Source: Moesziomyces globuligerus (Eukaryota > Basidiomycota > Ustilaginomycetes > Ustilaginales > Ustilaginaceae). From it: a stretch of DNA of 64,000 bases. The stretch's first letter is position 1, and each line of letters starts with the position of its first letter. A model generated the notes under the pieces. It had not been told where the DNA came from. It was given only the letters and a program-made list of their open reading frames with translations, and searched no databases. The DNA lies in NCBI GenBank assembly GCA_030849465.1, contig JARVLF010000022.1:372001-436000 (forward strand), read 5' to 3'. A program made the position numbers and the translations under genes. Below are positions 1 through 12,658 of the stretch, piece after piece.

Positions 1-3000
1 TGTTGCGGATCGCCTTCTCTTCGGCCCAGATGCCGTGCTCGCTTGGGCGGAACGTAGCAAAGAAGGGGTACTGGCCGGGCTGGCACAGCAGGTAGGTTAC
101 GCGACGCACGCGCGCAGCCGCAAACTCCTTGCTGCAGGCGTTGGTGAACTCGGCGAGCTTGCTGCGCACCTCGGCATCGACAAAGTCGTTCTGGTCCACC
201 ACGGCCACGTTGAGCACGTTGATGGGCGCACCGCCCGCCGAGGTCTTGAAGAACTTGAGCACCTTTGGCAGGAGGTCCGGGATGTCGGCCACATCGGAGC
301 AGCTGGTCATGGCACCGGTGCGGAGCTCAGGAGCCGCGCGAATCTTCCTGTTGTCCATCATGTTGAGGTCGCTGATCGAGACCTGACGCTCGCGCTCCTT
401 GAGCGACGCAGCGCTGCGAGGCAGCTGGAACTGCCACGAGAGCACCGCACGCTCCTCGACATCAAAGTCCTCGACCGCATAGTCGAAGTCGACAATCTCG
501 TAGGCACGGTAGGCGCGCACGACGTAGGTGCAGAGCGCAGCGAAAGCGACGTGGTGCTCAGGGTGACCGAAGAAGCTGTGCAGCACGTCGTAGACGCTGT
601 ACTGCGAGTCGCTGAGCTCGCGGAGCACCTCGAGCGAGGGTGCGTGGTACTCGTCATCACCACCGTACTTGGACGAGGTGACCGAGCCGCGGAGAATGGC
701 CTGCATCTGTGCAGAGCGGTCGGCAAGGCTGGGCATGTCGGCGTCCAGCGAAACCTCGCGCGCCTTGAGCGCGACAGGCGCGGTAGACTTGCCCTGGAGC
801 GAGGCGAGCTTGCGCAGCGCCTCAATCATCTGCGCGCCGCTGGTGCGCGAGACGAGCGTGGTGCCCTTGATGTGCTTGTCGAGCAAGCTGAGCAGCAGCG
901 CGTTCTTGCGGTTGATGCCGTTGCGCGAAGTCTGCAGGGCCACGACCTTGTCCAGGTCGCCGTCGGCCTGGAGGCGGAGCTCGAGAACGACATCGGCCTC
1001 GCCAGTGAACTTGGACTCGATGTCGTAGTACTTCTGCAGGAACGAGGCGAGCACGTTGCCCTCGTGGGCCTTGAGGCCTCCGGCGTAGGCGTCAAAGAGC
1101 TGGGAGAGCGGCGTGATGGTGATCTGCACCTGGTTGCGGATGGCAGGGTCGACGCTGTCGCGCAGGAAGTTTTCCGTGAGCTTGCGCAGACGCGCGGCGG
1201 GGAACTCGATGTTCTTCGAGTGGCCCATCTCGATCGTGTTGCGCACCACATCCTCGAGTCGCGAGGGAATGCGGCCGCCCAGGCTCGACAGGATCTGGGA
1301 AGCCTGGCCGTAAGGCAGCTCGGGGTTTCGGAGCGTCTCGATGAGCTCCTTGATGACAGCCTGCATGCGGAAGCTCTGGTCGTAGCCGTCGAGAATGTCG
1401 TTTAGGACCTCGACGAGGAGCGTGTAGCGCTGGTGGGGCTTGTTGCCGACGATGATGGGATGGCCGAAGTCGGGCAGCTGACCGGCGAAGGGCTTGGCGT
1501 GCTGCACACGGCTGGGGTCGTCGAGCGAGAGAATACCGATGATGTCTCCGGCGCTGAGGGCGACACCGGCCGTCTTGACAAACGAGACGACACCGTCCTC
1601 GGCGGCCACGAGGGGCAGGTACATCTTCATGACCTCGATCTCGGCGATGGCCTGGCCAGCCTTGACGTGGTCACCAGAGTCGACGAGGAAGCGAACCAGC
1701 TTACCGGGCGAGGGCGAGCGAATCTGCGTGGGGTCGTTCTCCTGCTCGATCAGGCAGGTCTTGGAGTCGACCATGAGACGGGTCATGCCGACCTCCTCGC
1801 GCCAGTAGACGGGGTGCGACTTGCCGGAGAGACCGATGAGCAGACCGCCGTCGGTGAGGGGGCGGAGCTGCACAAGCGTGCGTCCACCGTTGAGGTAGAG
1901 GACCCAGCTAGAGACGGAGCTGCGGGTGGCGGTGAAGTTGTACTTGACGTTCTCGTAGATGAAGTCGATGGAGAAGACCGTCTTGATCGTGTCGCGAGGA
2001 GGCACCTGACCCTTGTTGAGGATGCGCTTGTACTCGTCCTCGCACTCGCGCGCGAGAAGGTGAGCCTTGACGGCGGCACCGCAGATCACGGCGAGATCGG
2101 CGGGAGGTCGCTCGGCAGTGAGGCGGTCCTGGATGAGGCCGTCGAGCCAGCCGGTGGTGATCTTGTTGGACTCGAAGGCGTCGGTCTCGAGCAGCTTGAT
2201 GAGGTACTCGACGGTGGTACGGAAGTCACCGCGGATCGAGAGCTCCTTGAGCGAGATGACCATCTGCTTGCGAGCCTCGGATCGGTCGGCGCCGTAGGCA
2301 AAGATGTGTCCGAACTGCGAGTCGGCGTACTCGTGCAGCGCACCGCTGGTGCCGACCGAGAAGTAACCCCAGGTGGACGTGCTGGAGCGGAAGTTGAGCT
2401 CGGTCAACGCACCCATGCCGGGCTTGAAACCCGTGTCGGGGTTTTCGGCCGTGATACGGCAGGCAACGACGTGGCCCTGGGGCTGAGGCTTGCGCTGGGT
2501 CTTGAACGACTCAGGGCTGGAGAAGTCAAAGTCGATGACCTCGTTACCACGAGGGTCCATGCCGTAGAGGGTTCGGATGTCGCGAATCGAGTAGAGAGGG
2601 ATACCCATGGCGACCTGTAGCTGGGCGGCGGGGATGTTGACACCCGAAACCATCTCGGTGGTCGGGTGCTCGACCTGGAGACGCGGGTTGAGCTCGAGGA
2701 ACGAGAACTCGCCCGACTCGGGCGAGTAGAGCCACTCGACGGTACCGGCAGAGACGTAGCCGACGAGCTTGGCGAGACGCACGGCGGCCTTCTCCATGGC
2801 CTCCCTAGCATCCTCGGGAGCGATGGTGACGGGAGCCTCCTCGATGATCTTCTGGTGACGACGCTGGACGGAGCAGTCACGACCGAAGATGCTGATGGCG
2901 TTGCCGTACTGGTCGGCAAGCAGCTGGACCTCGAGGTGGCGGGCCTGACCGGCGAGCTTCATGACAAAGACGGGCGAGCCGGGCACCTCACCGAGGACGG

Positions 3001-3852
3001 CGTTGTAGAGCTGCTTGAACTCGGCGCCGTTGGTGCACTTTCGGATACCCTTTCCTCCGCCTCCCTCTGAAGCCTTGATCATGACGGGGAAGCCGATCTT
3101 CTCGGCCTTCTCGAGGCCCTCCTCGGCGGTGTGGATGCAGGCCTTCTGGTAGACGTCGTCCGAGACGGTGAGGAAGCCCTGTTCACTCATCATGGTCTCC
3201 TTGATGCCGGTACCGGACCAGGGCATGCACGGCACGTCGGCGTGCTGGGCAACGATGGTGGACGAGATCTTGTCACCGAGCGATCGCATGGCCGAGCCGG
3301 GGGGGCCGATGAAGATGATCTTGTGCTTGGAGGCGGCGAGCATCTCGGGGAGACGCGGGTTCTCCGAGGCGTGACCCCAACCGGCCCAGACGGCGTGGAC
3401 GCCGGCACGCTCGGCGACATCGACGATGAGGTCGACGTTGGCGTAGTTGTTGTTGTTGGAACCACCGGGCACCTCGACGTACTGGTCGGCCATGCGAATG
3501 TAGTCGGCGTTGACCTTGAGATCCTCGGGCGTAGCCATGACGGTGAATTCGATGGCGCGCTCATCGCCAAAGGTCTCGTAAGCCCATTTTCGGATGGAGC
3601 GGATCTCCTTGACGGCGGCGATACCGTTGTTGCAGATGAGCACCTTGGAGATGACACTGTGACCGCCCTGCTTGCGGATGAAGTCGGCCACAGGGCTCGC
3701 GGGGGCCGTCTCGAGCGGGTTACCGCCTGGAGATGTGGGAAATACGAGAGCAAGGTGTCAGACTCATATGCCCAGTGTGGAGCCTTGTGGGACCGCAGAT
3801 GGTCAAACTTACCGATGAAGTGGCTGACAGCCTGGTGATCAGGAGTCGGCAT
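1..3852 (-). CDS. ACC1: Acetyl-CoA carboxylase, N-terminal part (cut by left window edge)
   Basis: This multidomain enzyme carboxylates acetyl-CoA to malonyl-CoA with biotin and ATP, the committed step of fatty-acid synthesis in the cytosol. Exon 1 is 3813-3852 ([14 protein letters not shown]). An 86-bp GTAAGT...CAG intron (3727-3812) follows, and exon 2 is open from 3726 to the edge, so about 1255 residues are present. In order I see the biotin carboxylase N-lobe ([10 protein letters not shown]), the ATP-grasp (glycine-rich [10 protein letters not shown], then [14 protein letters not shown]), the biotin carboxylase C domain, the biotinyl domain with EVMKM (biotin Lys about residue 714), and the start of the central domain. 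The carboxyltransferase half lies outside the window. The start is chosen because splicing keeps the frame and the ATG sits just upstream of the conserved core. Family assignment is certain; only the first exon is a prediction. Confidence 0.97.
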
Positions 3853-4849
3853 GTTGGCTCAGAATCTGGAGTTGCGAAGATCGGCCAGGATCAGAAGGAT
3901 GATATGACAAAGCAGCGGGAGGTGGAGCAAAGCTGCAGTTTCCCGGATAGGAGGCAGAGCTTATTTTGCGCCTAGACACGAGCTTCGATAGCTAGAGAGT
4001 CGGCTTGCTTGGTGCGTCTGGAGCGAGGGAGCTCGAGAATGGCACGAAGATGGGCAGGATCGGAGAGAGACAGAAGAAGCCAGAGAGGGAGCTGGCAGTG
4101 TTCTGAATTCGGTCGTAGAGCGTGAGACACTTGCTCGAATGTGAGAGTGTCGGGCGAAGGGGTGTTTGTTGCACCGGGTGATCAAGGGTGAGGGAGACCT
4201 TGACGACGTTGCAGCAGGAGGAGATGGTGTGCGCGTTCGCGTTCGAGCCGATGTGAGGCGTCGAGGAGATGCAAAGGAGAAGGAAGGATGTGCCGATGGC
4301 GGGAGGGGGAGGTGATGGTGAGAAGATAAGGTGGAGAGGGGAGGCGGCCGGCGAGATTAGACGTTGGGGTCCGATCGAGACGGGGACGAGGCGATGTAGG
4401 CCCAACGGGGATGGCAGCTCGCTCGTGGATTCGGCAAAAGCTGGACAAGAAAGCTCAGAGTGGACAACGGCCGCGAGCTGCACCAAAAAAAAGGCATACG
4501 GTAAGTTACAGTATGTGATGCAGCACTCCCAAGACATACACACATCCAGTCTAGTCCACCTGACGCACACACCAACAGCAGCGGATCGCGCCGCTTGGCC
4601 GAACACCCCGGGCGGGCGGAACTAACGGCGCACCCCAGCCCGACCCGCGGCGAAGCACTCGAGGCCTCCAAGACTTGGAGGCGGCTGCTTGCGTGCACGA
4701 GCCTCACCTGCCCTTCCTGGGCTTCCGACGCCTCTTGCAAGCGCCCGAATCTCGTCGTCGAGGCCATTGCATGCCGCCTCTTGCATGTTGCTCTTTGCGC
4801 AGACCCAGCAAAAAAAAAAGTGATTGCAGAAGCCCGGCTGTGGCTGCTT

Positions 4850-4873
4850 CTGCTGCTGCTGCTGCTGCTGCTG
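4850..4873. repeat. (CTG)8 trinucleotide microsatellite
   Basis: Eight perfect CTG units lie in the intergenic region upstream of ACC1. No coding frame with protein character uses them. Confidence 0.9.
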
Positions 4874-6027
4874 CACTGACCAACTCGACTCGCGACTGGC
4901 GCAAAGCCAAAAAAAAATCGATGACAGCTTCCGGCTCAACAATTCCCAACCAAAAAAATCTCGGGTATCGCGTCCAGAGCCACACGAGACCCTTGGGCGT
5001 GTGTGCCCTTCTTGGTGGGCCAGAGCTGCACAACAACACTTTGGCCTTGCCTCGCCTCGCGACTCGCCGCCCGCCCGAGCGCCCGCGCCCCCACCTTTGC
5101 ACCCAAAATTGGCTCGGCTCTTGCCAAAACCTCCACGCAAGCCGCGCTCGGATGCATGGCTGCGGGCACTGCACGGCGCTCTGCTACCGACGATTTCCTC
5201 GCGTCCCCCTCCACGCGGCTTGTCGCCTTTTCCTCCCCAAACTGACAAGCGCGGACGGGCCATCCATCGCTTCCCGCCATCAGCAGCATCGATTGCGCCG
5301 AACCCTTCTTCCTCCACCCGCGACTGGCATGCCTTCGAGCCATCATGGCGGATACACTATTTCATCGACGCCATTGCGCACTGCACTGTTTGTGGATAGG
5401 CTCGATTGCGACTGACTCTCCGTGCACGGTCGATGCCGATACCGCCCCCACCACAAGCAGAGCACGGTTGAGTTGAGTTGGTGTCTTTGTCGACCGCCGG
5501 ACCTTTAAAGAGGGGAACAATATTTAAAAAAAGAAGAAAAAGGAGAGGATAAATCCCCAGGCACCCACGGTTTCTGCGGTGCTCTGCCGGGAATTTTTGG
5601 GAAAGACTTTGGAAGGATCCAACCCGAACGCCTGGCCGGCTCCTACTATCGTAGCCGATCCAAGTCAAGCTGACGGCGATTCGCACGCTGCCTACCGCCT
5701 CTTTGCATTTAAATCGTGTGCCTATGCTCTGCCAGATCGAAGTCGAGATGACGCCTTGCTGATCACCGCCAGGAAGGGCTTTGGAAAAGTACACCGAAAC
5801 ACGGCTCCTCGCCACGCTTTGGCTGCACATGCGAGGCTTTCGTCGTGCAGACGTATCGACGGAACGATCGGTTTCGGTGAAGCCCGTCACTCACAACGAT
5901 GAGGCCGTTCCTGTGTCGAGAGCAAAAGTTTCGAGGAGGCCAAGCCGAGCCCGAGGTGGGGCAACGCACAGTCGGCTTGGATATGTTGGGAATCTCCTCC
6001 ACACCGCCAACCCTGACGACCACGTTT

Positions 6028-6042
6028 GGGGGGGGGGGGGGG
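6028..6042. repeat. 15-G homopolymer tract
   Basis: Uninterrupted run of 15 G in intergenic DNA. It is one of five long G/C homopolymers in the window, and its exact length may be affected by sequencing error. Confidence 0.85.
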
Positions 6043-7388
6043 TCCGGTTCTGCGGAATAGCCGACGCGGATCGGGGACCCGTCCCGATAGGACACCTCGC
6101 TTCGCATGCTTCGCAGGCTTCTCGAGGCCCCGGATCAGTTCGGAACGAAAGCATCGCCCGTCCTCGGCCCTCGCCTGGTCACTTCTGCACTTCGCCATCT
6201 ACCGAGTGCGAGGCGGGCAGAGCAGCTGGCAGCGGTGGTGATCTGGCAAAGTTCGAATTTCGACCCACTTGTTGGGGGAAGAAGAAAACGCGCAAATTGG
6301 CAGGTGGCGCTTGCCCGCGCCTCAAAGTCAGGTCCTTTTGCCAAGGAAAAAAGGAATTTTAAAAAAAGAAAAAAGGTGGGTCGGCGCGGGCAATCACTTG
6401 CGTCCGAAGCTGCTCTCTGTTCCGAAGCTGACACCACGGCTCGAAAGCGCATCGAGGTGCAGGAGTTGGAGTGACGCATGGTGCATCCGCCGACATCTTG
6501 GGCTCCAGTTCACCATCGGTGGCTTGACAAGCAGAGTCCGCTGTGGCTCAGACCAAAGGCCGAAGCCGGGTTTAGCAGGACCATCACCACCGTATCTCGT
6601 CGGGCCTGGATCGATAGCACTGCGGAAATCGAGTCCCGAGCCGGCTCGCCCGATCTCATCGGACCGGCGATCCGCCCATCCCACCCGATGGCCCGCAGGT
6701 CTTCGGTCCGTTCAGCCCTTGGAGGTTTCCATTGCAGCTTCCAATGTGCGGTGGTCGACCGAAGTCTGTGATGCTTGTTGAGCTTTGTCTCTGCACCGTC
6801 GTTGTAGGAAAAGGGTCGCGACACGACCCTCGTTTGATGCCCACCAGAGCGTGTGTCCTGGACGTTCGGCGGCTATTCGCAGTCGGAAGAAGGGCGCCAA
6901 ATGACCAGAAATCCCGCTTGGAAAATCGAGCACAAAAAGGCACGCTTTCTCCATGCAGGTCCAGTCCCTTTGGTCGAATCGCTGAGGCTCAGTCCCCTCA
7001 GCGCGTAACGCCAGCCACAGGCGCGTGCTCGCACTTGGCGCGTCACTGGAGCAGATGCATGAGAGAGAGGCGGGTGTTGTTCTCCTCCACCCTCCACACG
7101 TCGCTGCGTGCAGCTGATGTCGCGCAGACTCGACTCGTGATTTTGGAGTGGGCTGCATCTTGCTACAGCCACAGAGTCACAGCCCGTGTGGCTGATGAAC
7201 TAGACCCATTCGTGGCTACCGTCTCTACGAGGTCGACCCTGTACTAATCCACCGAGACCCGTCGGAACCTTGCCGACAGGACATCGCAGCGTCGAAGCAA
7301 CGGGGTGGAACGTATGTTGCGAAGCTGAAGCCTACCCTGACGGAAGAGATCAGTCCGGCACGCAGGATCGGCCGCAGACAGCTTCACA

Positions 7389-9531
7389 ATGGACAACGCG
7401 ACCGAGATGACGGCGGGGGGCAATACGCTCTGGCTCACGTTCCTAGCCGCATGGATCGAAGAGGCGCAGGCGAAAGGCTCCAAGGTGGCGCAGACGTATC
7501 GCAGGGCACACCAGTCGCTCGCGGCTTGTCCGATCGAGTTCCAGCATCCGTGCCAGACGACGCAGCTCGCAGGCATCGGCCCGACGATCGCCAACAAGCT
7601 CGAACAGGATCTGCTCAAGTGGTGCGATGAGAACGCAAAGCCCATGCCAGAGCGCCGTGAGTACCGTCTCTTACGAGACAGAGAGGATCGCAGGGCTCAG
7701 TAGTTCTGACGTAGAGCTTTCTTCCTTTCGAATCCTCGACAGCCTTACGAGGAGCCACTGCATCCAAGCAAGCTGCAGGATCAGCCGCAGCGCAAGCAGA
7801 TGAACAGCAAGGGCCGGGAGCGAATGCAGTAGCAGCAGACGGCACTTCGACTGGCAAGAGGACGGCGGCTTCGGCATCGGCTCGCCCGCCCAAGAAGCGC
7901 GCCTACGTCCCGCAACACCGGTCTGGAGCGTACGGTCTCCTGGTCGGCCTGCACATCTTGACGCGATGCAGCACCTCGACCCGAATGCAAAGCGTTTCCA
8001 AGACGCAGCTCATCAACGCAGCGCGACCCTTCTCGGATACCGAGTACGAGAGCGGTGCTTCCTCTTCCCGTTCCTCAGCTGCCGTACCGCTCTCGAGCCA
8101 CAACGCAGCGGCGGGCGGCTCAGGCTCTCGATCCTTCTACACCGGATGGACGAGCATCAAGACTCTGATCGCCAAAGGCTACGTGCTGCAGTCCGGCAAC
8201 CCTGCTCGATACAGCCTCAGCGACGAGGGTGCCACGGTGTCCGAGACGCTCGCACGCGACGCAGGCATGGACGACGCGAGTGTACAGGCGCCAGAAGCGG
8301 GTTCGGGAGAGGAAAGGGAAGCGTCGGATCTGGATGACGACTGGTCCAACGACGAGCAAGAGGCGGCTGTACAGACGCGCGTCTCCACCTTTCGACCCGA
8401 GACGCTGGCTGCGGGAACGTACAGCATCCATCTGCTGGTGGACAATCGCGAGCGACACCGACCGGGCCGCCGACAAGAGCGCGAGCCGATCGCTACGCTG
8501 CTTCTAGAGCGCGGGATCGACGTCGAGACCCGCGCCCTTGAGGTGGGCGATGCGATCTGGATCGCCCGCCGCAAGGTCCGCAAGGGCGGAGAGGAGGACG
8601 AGGTGGTGCTCGACCACATTGTCGAGAGGAAGCGGCTCGACGATCTGACGAGCTCGATCCTCGATGGCCGATGGAGGGATCAAAAGGTAGGTCGAAGCTC
8701 CGGGCACGCGAAGCGATCGCACGACGTCGAGCTGACTGCAACTGAATGCGCCTTTCGAATGAACCTGCCGACCGGAACTGCGCTCGCAGTTCCGACTCTC
8801 GTCGTCTGGAGTGTCCAAGGTGCTCTACCTGATCGAAGATCACGACGTCGAGAATCAGATGCGCAAGTTTGGCTTACAGATCCAGACGGCTCTCAGCAGC
8901 TCGCAGGTGGTGGATGGATTCTTCGTGGAGCGGACCTCGGGCCTGGCAGCGAGCATCGACTATCTCGCCAACATGGATGGCATGATTCGCAAGATCTACG
9001 AGGTGAGAGAAGCGTCGTCATCGAAAACAGTCCCTGATGACTCTGTGCGTGTTGGAAGCTGACGTTGGCTCGCTGTTTCATCTGCATCTTGGCGCTACGA
9101 TGCAGGACCAAGATCTGTCCGTGATGCCGAGCGCTCTGATTTCGCGCTCCAGCTTCCTGGAGACGCGGGAGGAGCTGCAGTCCAAGACGCCTGGAGCATC
9201 GATCCTGACGTCGTTCGAGGCGTTTCAGGCGCTCAACAGCAAGAGCGGCGGGCTGACCTCGCGCGAGATCCTGGGCAAGATGCTGCTCTGCATCAAAGGG
9301 ATGAGCGCCGAAAAGGTGCGCGAGGTGCTCGCCGTCTACAGCACGATGCGCGAGCTCACCGATGCGTTTCGCGAGGCGGCCGACGAGCCAGGCGCAGCCG
9401 AATCGCTCCTCCTCGGCTGCACCGAGGGCCTCGACCAGCGCAAGAAGATCGGCCAGGCGCTCAGCCGAAAGGTCTCGGAAGTGTTTCTGCAGCCCCGCTA
9501 CAGCCAGGAGGCAGGTGCAGCGAGAGACTAG
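7389..9531 (+). CDS. MUS81: Crossover junction endonuclease MUS81
   Basis: This is the catalytic subunit of the Mus81-Eme1 structure-specific nuclease, which cuts recombination intermediates and stalled forks in the nucleus. Four exons (7389-7656, 7743-8686, 8790-9002, 9106-9531) give 616 residues; introns are 86, 103 and 103 bp and all junctions keep frame. The N-terminal helix-hairpin-helix region ends with LAGIGPTIANKL. The winged-helix region begins at YVPQHRSGAYGLLVGLH and carries a family-variable acidic loop. The XPF-type nuclease fold has LLVDNRE and the catalytic ERK motif (VERKRLDD, Glu about residue 384), followed by the conserved KFRLSSSGVSKVLYLIED junction and a C-terminal helix-hairpin-helix2 region. 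The catalytic residues are all present. The start ATG has a good CACAATGG context and fits the family's N-terminus. Confidence 0.95.
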
Positions 9532-10368
9532 GTCATCCGATGCCAGCGCAGTCTGTGCATTGCAGTACCTTCACTCTCAAGAAAGGGAATTGAGATACTG
9601 GTAGCGACAGCGGTCATCTCGTGCGAAAGCGAGGCGTCGGGTGTTTTCGAAAGACCCTGATTGGCTAAGCGACCCGGCGTCAGACGCGCTGCGCTCTGCT
9701 GGGGGCGGTCCAGCCAACTTGGAGTCAATGCGGGCTCTGGGGCCGATTACAAATGCGATGGACGCGCGCGCGCAGGCCTCGAATTTGTCGTCTCGTGCTA
9801 CTGCTGCTGCTGGCTGCTGCTGGTGCTGCTGGTGGGCGCGGACCGATTGGAATTGAGAGCAATTCAAGCGTCGAGATTGGTTGAATTCGAAATCTGCGCG
9901 CTGGGCGACGAGGATTATTCGAGGTTTTGACTGGCGCTGCAGTTGCATTAAGCCAAGTGGAAGTGGAATTTGTCCAGACGTGGGCAGCTCGTTCCGGGCT
10001 GATCCATGGCCGAGCACGCGCTCAAGCTGGGAAAGCGAAAATTCCCGGGTTCGAGTGAGAGTGGGCTGGGCGTGAGAGAGGGCGGGAAAATCGGTACAGC
10101 ACAGCACAGTGGTTTGAAAGCACACAGGTTTGGAAGGTTGCAACCACTGGTCGCTCACTCGCTCACTCGACTCGCTCGACTCGCTCGCTCGTCTCACAGT
10201 TGCGCGCAGCCCGCTCGCCAGCCCGCTCGCGAGGCACCAGCGTGCGCCAAACCCGATCACAACCGCTTCCTTCGGCTCCTTCGGACCATCCCTTCTCATC
10301 GCCACCTACCCTACTCCCCTACCCCTTCTCCCTTCGCATCCTTACGATCGGGTTTCGCCATCATCATC
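9532..10368. other. Intergenic, MUS81 3' flank and CYT1 promoter
   Basis: No gene is visible. The last 250 bases before CYT1 hold imperfect CTCG/CTCA repeats (about 10150-10200) and a pyrimidine-rich leader, as expected of a strongly expressed gene. A short GCT-rich run lies near 9800-9835. Confidence 0.55.
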
Positions 10369-11943
10369 ATGGCCAACTTGCTCAACAGTGCGCGAACCGC
10401 ATTCCGCGCCGCCGTCAACGGCTCCGCCGCTTCGGTAGGTATCTCTTGCGACCCTCACTGCCTGCCTTGACGTCCTGTAGCAGCGCCCTATACTTCGGAG
10501 AGCCCCTCGAGCCCCTACTGCATCCCTTCGCCTCCGACAACAGCCACGTCCAGCTCCGTTCAGCCTCTCTCGCATGCAGGCTGCAATACCGACGTACTTG
10601 GATGGTCCCGGCAGCACGCGATGGTCGTATCGTTTCGTGGCTGGCGTCTTCGATACTAGACATCGAACGCACCGACCAGGAAGCTTCCCTTGCTCGCGTG
10701 CATCACCGACAGCTTGACGCCTTACGCCAGTAGCAGTTTCGTCGCACGATACCGACACGTTCACGAGTCACAGTGTGCAATTCGGATGCCGAGCGAATGT
10801 GCCTCCTTGCCGACATGGGTTGTCTCCGGCCTGGAATCCAGCCTTCGCACCAGCATCCTCACGCGGTCCTCGGACAGTTTGTACCAGGCTGGACAGAGCA
10901 CGTAGCCGTATCCAGCACGATGCGACCAACATGCAGACACTGCGGACTCAATGCACGGGCGCTCCGAGGGGCTGGGCTTCGTATTGTGGATTCACGTTTC
11001 GCACCGACACGACCGCTGACCTCTGTCCGACTCTCTTGTCCCCTCACAGGTTCGCAATGCCTCGACACAGGCTGGCACCAACGCCTCGCAGTCGTTCCTG
11101 ACCTCGCGATCGTCGGCCATCGCCGCCACCGCCGTCGCTGCCGGCTCGGTCGCCTGGTACAGCCACCTGTACGGCACCATGCCCTTCCTGGACACCGCCA
11201 GCGCCAACATGGCCGACGAGGGTCTCCACCCGCCCAGCTACCCCTGGTCGCACTCGGGCGCCTTTGAGACGTTTGACCACGCCTCGATCCGACGTGGCTA
11301 CCAGGTGTACCGCGAGGTGTGCTCGTCGTGCCACTCGCTCGACCGCATCGCCTGGCGCAACCTCGTCGGCCAGTCGCACACCGTCGACGAGGTCAAGGCC
11401 ATGGCCGAGGAGGTCGAGTACGAGGACGGTCCGGACGACGAGGGCGGCATGTTCCAGCGCCCCGGCAAGCTCGCCGACTACATGCCGCGACCCTACGCCA
11501 ACGACGAGGCTGCGCGCGCCGCCAACGCCGGCGCGCTGCCGCCCGATCTCAGCCTGATGGTCAAGGCGCGTCACGGCGGCGCCGACTACATCTTTGCGCT
11601 GCTCACCGGCTACACGGACCCGCCCGCGGGCGTCAAGGTGCAGGACGGCCTCAACTACAACTCCTACTTCCCCGGTACGCAGATCGCCATGGCGCGCGTG
11701 CTGTACGACGGCCTAGTCGACTACGACGACGGCACGCCCGCCACCACCTCGCAGATGGCCAAGGACGTGGTCACCTTCCTCCACTTTTGCGCCGAGCCGG
11801 AGCACGACACGCGCAAGAAGATGGGCATGCAGGCGGTCATGGTGCTCTCGTCACTCACCGCGCTCTCCATCTGGGTCAAGCGCTTCAAGTGGGCCGGCAT
11901 CAAGAGCCGAAAGATCATCTACAACCCGCCTTCGGCTCATTGA
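10369..11943 (+). CDS. CYT1: Cytochrome c1, complex III haem subunit
   Basis: Cytochrome c1 passes electrons from the Rieske protein to cytochrome c in the mitochondrial inner membrane. Exon 1 (10369-10434) encodes 22 residues starting MANLLNSARTAF, the beginning of a basic mitochondrial presequence. A 615-bp intron (10435-11049, GTAGGT...CAG) follows, and exon 2 (11050-11943) gives the rest, 319 residues in total. Visible landmarks are the hydrophobic sorting segment SAIAATAVAAGSVAWY, the haem-binding CSSCH (Cys113, Cys116, His117), the PDLS and YFPGTQIAMAR region carrying the Met ligand, and the C-terminal membrane anchor ending in the basic KRFKWAGIKSRK. Length and motifs match the family. 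The intron is much longer than most introns here; no coding or RNA signal was found in it. Confidence 0.96.
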
Positions 11944-12658
11944 GCCTGGCTCGCCTCGGTGCGTTTGGTGTGGGGTTGCCAGCATGTAGCAGCTTTTCGC
12001 GCCATTGCAAAGTGTCCGCCGTGAATATATCTTGCCCTTTTTTCCTTTGGTTGGGCTGTGTTTGGCATGTCGAGTGTGCGGGGGGAGGGATTGTGCTGCT
12101 TGTTTTCAAGGCGGCGAATGTGTGAGCCTGCATGCCGGGTGTATGGGGCTTTGTCTTTGCTCGCGGCTTTTGCGTCTGTTGTGCAATGTGCATCTAGTCG
12201 CTCTTGCCACCTTGTGCGCTGATCAACCAAAGGGCTTGTAGACATGCACGCAGTAACCGCAGTAACCGCACTACACGCAGTTCTGCCGACTCTTACGGAC
12301 TCTATGGAGCGTATCAGGCTCGACCTCTGATGCCGTCGATGCCGTCCAAGGATTCGCGCAAACGTACGAGCTCTTCTCACTCTCAGATCGTCACATGCAC
12401 AGAGCATGAAAAAGTGCCAGGTCAAGACGCATGGCGATCTGAATCATTCCATCAGAGCAAGACCAGGTTGCGAAACTAGCAGCGATCGAGTGATACAAAA
12501 AACACCAGCATCTCTGAGGTTTCCAAGGGCGAAAAAACAGCCACACGAGTTAACGAGTGCGCTAGAATACGACCATCTTGGGATTTTTTTGGGGGTTGAG
12601 GAAAAAGTCACAATGCGACGTCAGGTCGACATGCATATGCGAAAAGAGGGCTCGATGT
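11944..12658. other. Intergenic between convergent CYT1 and RPP2
   Basis: This is the shared 3' flank of two convergent genes. I see nothing coding or repetitive. Confidence 0.6.

Larger units (their letters stand above)
3853..7388. other. Long gene-free stretch between ACC1 and MUS81
   Basis: These 3.5 kb hold no reading frame with recognisable protein character on either strand. The part next to ACC1 is pyrimidine-rich on the minus strand, as expected for a leader and promoter. It contains a (CTG)8 run at 4850-4873, several short A-runs, and a 15-G tract at 6028-6042. It probably carries both promoters because the flanking genes are divergent; nothing more can be supported. Confidence 0.6.

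Noticed and set aside
35..3838. Long open frames on the plus strand opposite ACC1 (up to 456 codons)
   Set aside because: They mirror the codon bias of the ACC1 gene; their translations are Val/Leu/Glu/Arg-rich without family character, whereas the minus strand encodes a textbook carboxylase.
5781..6362. 193-codon plus frame in the ACC1-MUS81 gap
   Set aside because: Composition is that of random GC-rich DNA, it spans the 15-G tract, and no domain or codon bias is visible.
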